Shown: positions 60,018 through 64,000 of the stretch, one piece after another
Position numbering within the stretch: position 1 is the stretch's first letter
How the letters are laid out: every line of letters starts with the position of its first letter
Source of the DNA: Atherinomorus stipes
Taxonomy: Eukaryota; Chordata; Actinopteri; Atheriniformes; Atherinidae
DNA: 64,000 nucleotides
Assembly (NCBI GenBank): GCA_023101725.1
Contig: JALJCO010010476.1
Location: forward strand, 2,108,001 to 2,172,000
Reading direction: 5' to 3'
The notes under the pieces: model-generated
Seen by the model: only the letters and a program-made list of their open reading frames with translations
The model's database searches: none
Told to the model about the DNA's origin: nothing
Translations under genes and position numbers: made by a program

Positions 60018-62352
60018 TTAAGCGTGGTAATGTGTGAACTGCCACTTCTGGAAGATTTTGCTGGGTTCACACGGGCTGAGATGAAGAGAGTCGCCCTGAG
60101 GATCACCTTCCAGGCACACATGGTGGGAAGCAAACTCTGCCAGGAGGTGCTCCGCCTTAACCAACACAGAACAGGAAGTGGAGTTAACAAACAAAGCTTT
60201 AGCCTCCAAGCATACTTTTGTTTTTTCCTTCTATACAAATTTTCAACAAACATTTTGCTTTTTGAGGATTTGAAGCCTGTTTTCAGTAAATCTAACAGAG
60301 GGTAAAAAGAATAAATAAAAGAGCATAAAAGGAAAGAGAAACAAGGATAGAGGAGGCAAACAGCACATCTAAAGTCAACCTACGAGAGCAGAGTTGGAGG
60401 ATTTGTGCAACCAGCGGAGTTCAGGTTTGGTGCTGTCACATTTAAGTAAAGTAAATCCATTGCCGTTGTCTTGGGGAGCAACACACAGGTCCTGCTGCTG
60501 TATGTGTCTCATCCAGGTGTAATTAAAGTGCTGACTCTGAACATGAGTGAAGAAGAGAGAGAGAGAGTTACCACCATGTAATTATGCTGCATATCATGGA
60601 TGCTATAGGATGCAGAGAGATGCCTCAGTGGGGCTGATCCCAATCCAAATAGACCGCATTTAGAAAGCCTTGGTCTTGGACTACACCCTTGTTTATCCTG
60701 GCTTCCAGTTCGTCTCTGACTCTCACTATATTTCTCTTGGTTTAAGTTAGTTTCTGGATTCTTTCTTGCTTTTTCTTTTTGGCTTCATTTTCTTCTTCTT
60801 TGGGACTTGAACAATTAAAGCAGCCGTCACAACAAATTTAACTTCTGCTTGAATCTTTTCCTCAGAATTTCTTTCCTAGTTATACATACACAGTGCATTT
60901 ATAAAGCTTTTGCTAATATGTCCGTGTCAAAAGATGAATAAAATAAACCTTACCTGCTTGCTTAGATCACATATCTCAAAGGACAAAGAGTCCTTCTGCA
61001 GGGCAAGGCATTTTCTTAAGCCACGGTTGAAGACCTCAGGAAAAGGAAAAGAATAAAACAACTTTTAAAAAATGTTAAAACTACAGTGTAATTTCAATTA
61101 ACACTAGCAGAAAGCCATCCCAAGCTTCAGTCCGCAGTGTTTCTTTGTTCAAAAAGAGCACAATTAAAGGCTGCTTGGGTTTAAAACGTGAGTTTCATGG
61201 TGGAAAAGCATACGAAGCTTTTGTTTTCACACCAGATTTTAAGAAATTATTCACAATACTTCAAGTAAGCAGAACAGCACAGTGAGCACCAAGAAGAGAC
61301 AAAAACATACCAGCAGAAACATACAGTATTCACATACCAGGCCTTCAGCTTTGACTAATGGAGCTTTCATGTCAGGGTACACGTTCTCAAGGTACCACTG
61401 GAAGCTCTTGCATTTGAGCCTCTTCCTCAGCTCGATCTGCTCGGTGAGGTTACCAATGTCGGTGACCTTTTTATCCAGCAGGTGGAGGTACCCGTGGCCA
61501 TAGAAAAGGTCCTTGTACTCATCCAGCCACACTTCAGCCACCCTTGCCAGGTTACGCTCCACCGTCTTCTGCCTGTCCTTTGGGAATTTATAAGGATTCT
61601 GTCCTCGGAAAATGTGTCCCACCCGGGAGCAGGGGATAATCTCGATTTCTCCTCCACACATCCATATCTGTTCAAATGGCAACAAGTACGGTGAATTTGC
61701 AACCACATAGAAATATCTGTGATGTTTCCAAAAAATTAATGGATGCTAAAAAAACCTTAAATGAAATCTCCATATTCTCTCCTCCCCACACATCCAGGCC
61801 GGGATCATAGGCTCCCAGCTCAAAGAAGTAGTTTTTGTCAATAGAGAAAAGGCCACCAGCCATTACTGGACATCTGTGATATGGAAAATATATATTAGTT
61901 GTAAACAATAACGATGCCCAGATATGAAGCATAGAAATTTGGTAGCAAGGGCCTACTTGATTGGATCTGAAATGGTCATGTTGTTCTTCTTAATGTACTC
62001 CTCCGGTAATGCGCTCCAACCAAACACTAAAGGCCATTTGAAAATACCTCTTTGGAAGTTGTCAACGAGCATATAACTAAAAATAAAGAGACAAAAACAT
62101 AAGTTACAACATTAAAGAGATTTTCTTTGTTGATTCAAGTATTCAACACTATTAGCAGACATTGTCCCATCCATGCCTTGCTCCTGTTTTACTTAAACCT
62201 GGTTTTGGTGAGTCACCTCATATCCTTGTCATTGATGACTTCTATAACTGGACAGGGCACCCTCTTGCGATCTACATAGATCCTCTCTAAGAGCGGCTCC
62301 AGCCAGCCCACGTTACACTCAATATGGGAGTCAAGGAAGGTAAGGACTTCCC
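60018..62352 (-). CDS. galnt5: galnt5, polypeptide N-acetylgalactosaminyltransferase, C-terminal part
   Basis: Golgi enzyme that transfers GalNAc from UDP-GalNAc to Ser/Thr to start mucin-type O-glycans. Exons in coding order: 62352-62217 ([20 protein letters not shown] with the metal-binding DxH as DSH), 62076-61957 ([14 protein letters not shown]), 61873-61756 ([24 protein letters not shown]), 61667-61338 ([19 protein letters not shown]), 61034-60954, 60536-60384 and 60155-60018 (stop TAA). The last three form a ricin-B-type lectin domain (CLALQ, CVAP, CLEG, QKWQF). Phases join throughout, giving 357 residues, compared with about 940 for the human enzyme. The block [19 protein letters not shown] and the motif FNYTW point to GALNT5 rather than other paralogues, and synteny agrees. 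The stem, signal anchor and first half of the catalytic domain lie beyond the right edge. Confidence 0.94.
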
Positions 62353-64000
62353 CTGCATGAAGAGGAAAACAAACATCCTGCTGCAGTTAAGCAAATACTG
62401 TTAATATTATCTGCATTTTTACAGAGTAACTGTAAACACTTCAGAGCTCTATGAAAGGCAAATGTGATCTATACAAGTACCTAAAGAAAAGACACAAATT
62501 AACAGTTGATTATTCTAGAAAAGCTACATTTTAGCAAATATTGCTTCATTGCTTTTATCTCTCCACAGATTTTCAGAGATGAACATGTCATGAATGCATT
62601 CTCTGTTGCTGCTTGGTTTATTTTGGTTTAGTTTGAATGAAAAGTTGGTTGAATTTAGTAGAGAAAGGAAATGATGACTGGAAAGACATAGATCTATACA
62701 CTGGACAGGATTAATGGTTGATGATGAACCTCCGCTCGTAACTTCCTACTAACTGTAAGTAACCTTTTTAGACTAAGTGGATGCTTATTTTCCAAGGTAA
62801 AGTATTTTCCAAAACTTTAAAATACATTACGTAGTGTTGTTTTTTGTAAAGTTGTATGAAGTGAGTATTATAAGGTACACTGATATGCTATAACCTTGAA
62901 GGTTTTTAAGCTGAAGTGGATGATATGTCTATCATTTTTTTTTTTTTCTAAATTCAATTTATTAAGTTTTTCAGAAAGGAGATCATGATACTTCTGGTAT
63001 GTACAAACTAATGTCCTCCAACAAAATTACATTCAGTACAATTTTCTTCTTCCAAATTCAAGACAAAGAATGGCAAAGAGAAGAAGGAATAATTATACCT
63101 TAGAGGAGATAAAAAAGAAGAACGGAAAAAAAGATGAGATTTTTCTGAAGGACGGTTATGAGACATTCTTATCCTTTGTCGACTATTCATTCTCCTTTCT
63201 TGGAACAGAGACCTCACTCATTTCTGACATTGTTAAATTAAGCCAGACTTTTCAGAATGCAATGTATCACAGAGAAATGCAGGGAACAGAGAGGCAATTA
63301 CTATCCATTTAGAGGGTGAAAAGAGAGATTGTGTAAAATGATGAAGGAATCACATGTAAGCTATAATGAACCTCTTGTTACCAGTGTATCAGGCAAAAAG
63401 CAACGAGCAAAGGTTATCACCTTCTTATTTAGCAGTAATTAACTCTGGATTTTAGAGACTAGTCTAACAGTACGACTTTCAAGCCGAGATAGATGCACTC
63501 TCATGTGTACAAGAGAAGAAGCAAACATGGCATTGCTACTCTAACCAGCAGAGCTGTGGCAACTGATTCTGCGATTAGGGATGTATACAGAGTACTGGTA
63601 TCGTTTGGTACTGGTTCCTAATCCTAACAATACCAGGGTACCGTTAACAGTATTGTTTGTTCAGAATCTCATAGATACTTTTTGAATGTCTACCTAACTG
63701 TCGTGTGATCATTACACCATCACGTAACCATGGTGATGGAGTAATATCACCATTATCAACATATCAACATTTCTTTCAAATGCAGCGTTGATATGTGTTG
63801 TTTATTAGACACATACACTGAAATTGGCTGTTGTTGTCATGGTAATATTGTTATAATGTCCGTGTTATTTTTCTAGCTAGAAATTTGTTCATTTCTAGCT
63901 GTTCTAGCTCACAAATAGGCTGTTTTGGAGATTTCTATTTTTTTCCCCCTGAGTTGGTGCAACTGGAATGCAAAATACCTGGTAATGATGTCACCAACTT
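62353..64000. other. galnt5 intron (minus strand), right edge of window
   Basis: No further galnt5 exon was recognised here, so the upstream exons are beyond the window. A MITE-like fragment (TTAGGGATGTATACAGAGTA, near 63,576) resembles the 'tagggatg' elements. An open frame at 63070-63312 is lysine-rich and unrecognised. Confidence 0.6.

Noticed and set aside
63070..63312. 80-codon lysine-rich open frame on the plus strand
   Set aside because: It lies inside a galnt5 intron, with low-complexity composition and no recognisable family or splice context.

Overview
This window looks like nuclear DNA from a teleost fish. The genes are split by introns with vertebrate GT/AG splice sites. The base composition is AT-rich, and the introns are full of fish-type DNA transposons (Tc1/mariner, hAT-like MITEs), a tRNA-derived SINE, an L2-like LINE fragment and long microsatellites. 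The gene order acvr1 – acvr1c – cytip – ermn – galnt5 is, from memory, the order of human chromosome 2q24.1 read in one direction. That order supports the orthology calls made from the protein sequences. No bacterial, CRISPR or rRNA features were seen.

Layout: (1) 1-14,924 (+) is the BMP/activin type I receptor acvr1 (ALK2; called acvr1l/alk8 in zebrafish), without its signal-peptide exon, which must lie upstream. (2) About 14,925-27,250 is its 3' UTR and a repeat-rich intergenic region. (3) 27,618-49,370 (+) is a complete acvr1c (ALK7) gene, nine coding exons and 493 codons, with a 3' UTR to about 51,470. (4) 53,779-56,059 (+) is a complete cytip gene, a PDZ and coiled-coil cytohesin scaffold of 359 aa. 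(5) 58,058-59,036 (+) is ermn (ermin), whose reading frame is interrupted once. (6) 60,018-62,352 (-) holds the last seven coding exons of galnt5, a mucin-type O-glycosyltransferase; the rest lies beyond the right edge.

The most interesting observation is at the left edge. The acvr1 gene has two consecutive exons (32-304 and 465-728) that each encode a complete ten-cysteine activin-receptor ectodomain. They are about 50% identical to each other, are separated by a 160-nt intron, and both are symmetric phase 1-1 exons. Exon A alone, exon B alone or A+B therefore all keep the reading frame. The gene could make a receptor with two ligand-binding domains in tandem or alternative-ectodomain isoforms. 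ALK2 as I know it has one such domain.

The genes are a syntenic neighbourhood rather than an operon. acvr1 and acvr1c encode related type I serine/threonine kinase receptors for TGF-beta family ligands. cytip acts in leukocyte adhesion and Arf-GEF scaffolding, ermn in the myelin cytoskeleton and galnt5 in Golgi O-glycosylation. All exon coordinates were derived by hand from splice sites and reading phase. Repeat families were assigned by terminal repeats and remembered motifs, not by searches.
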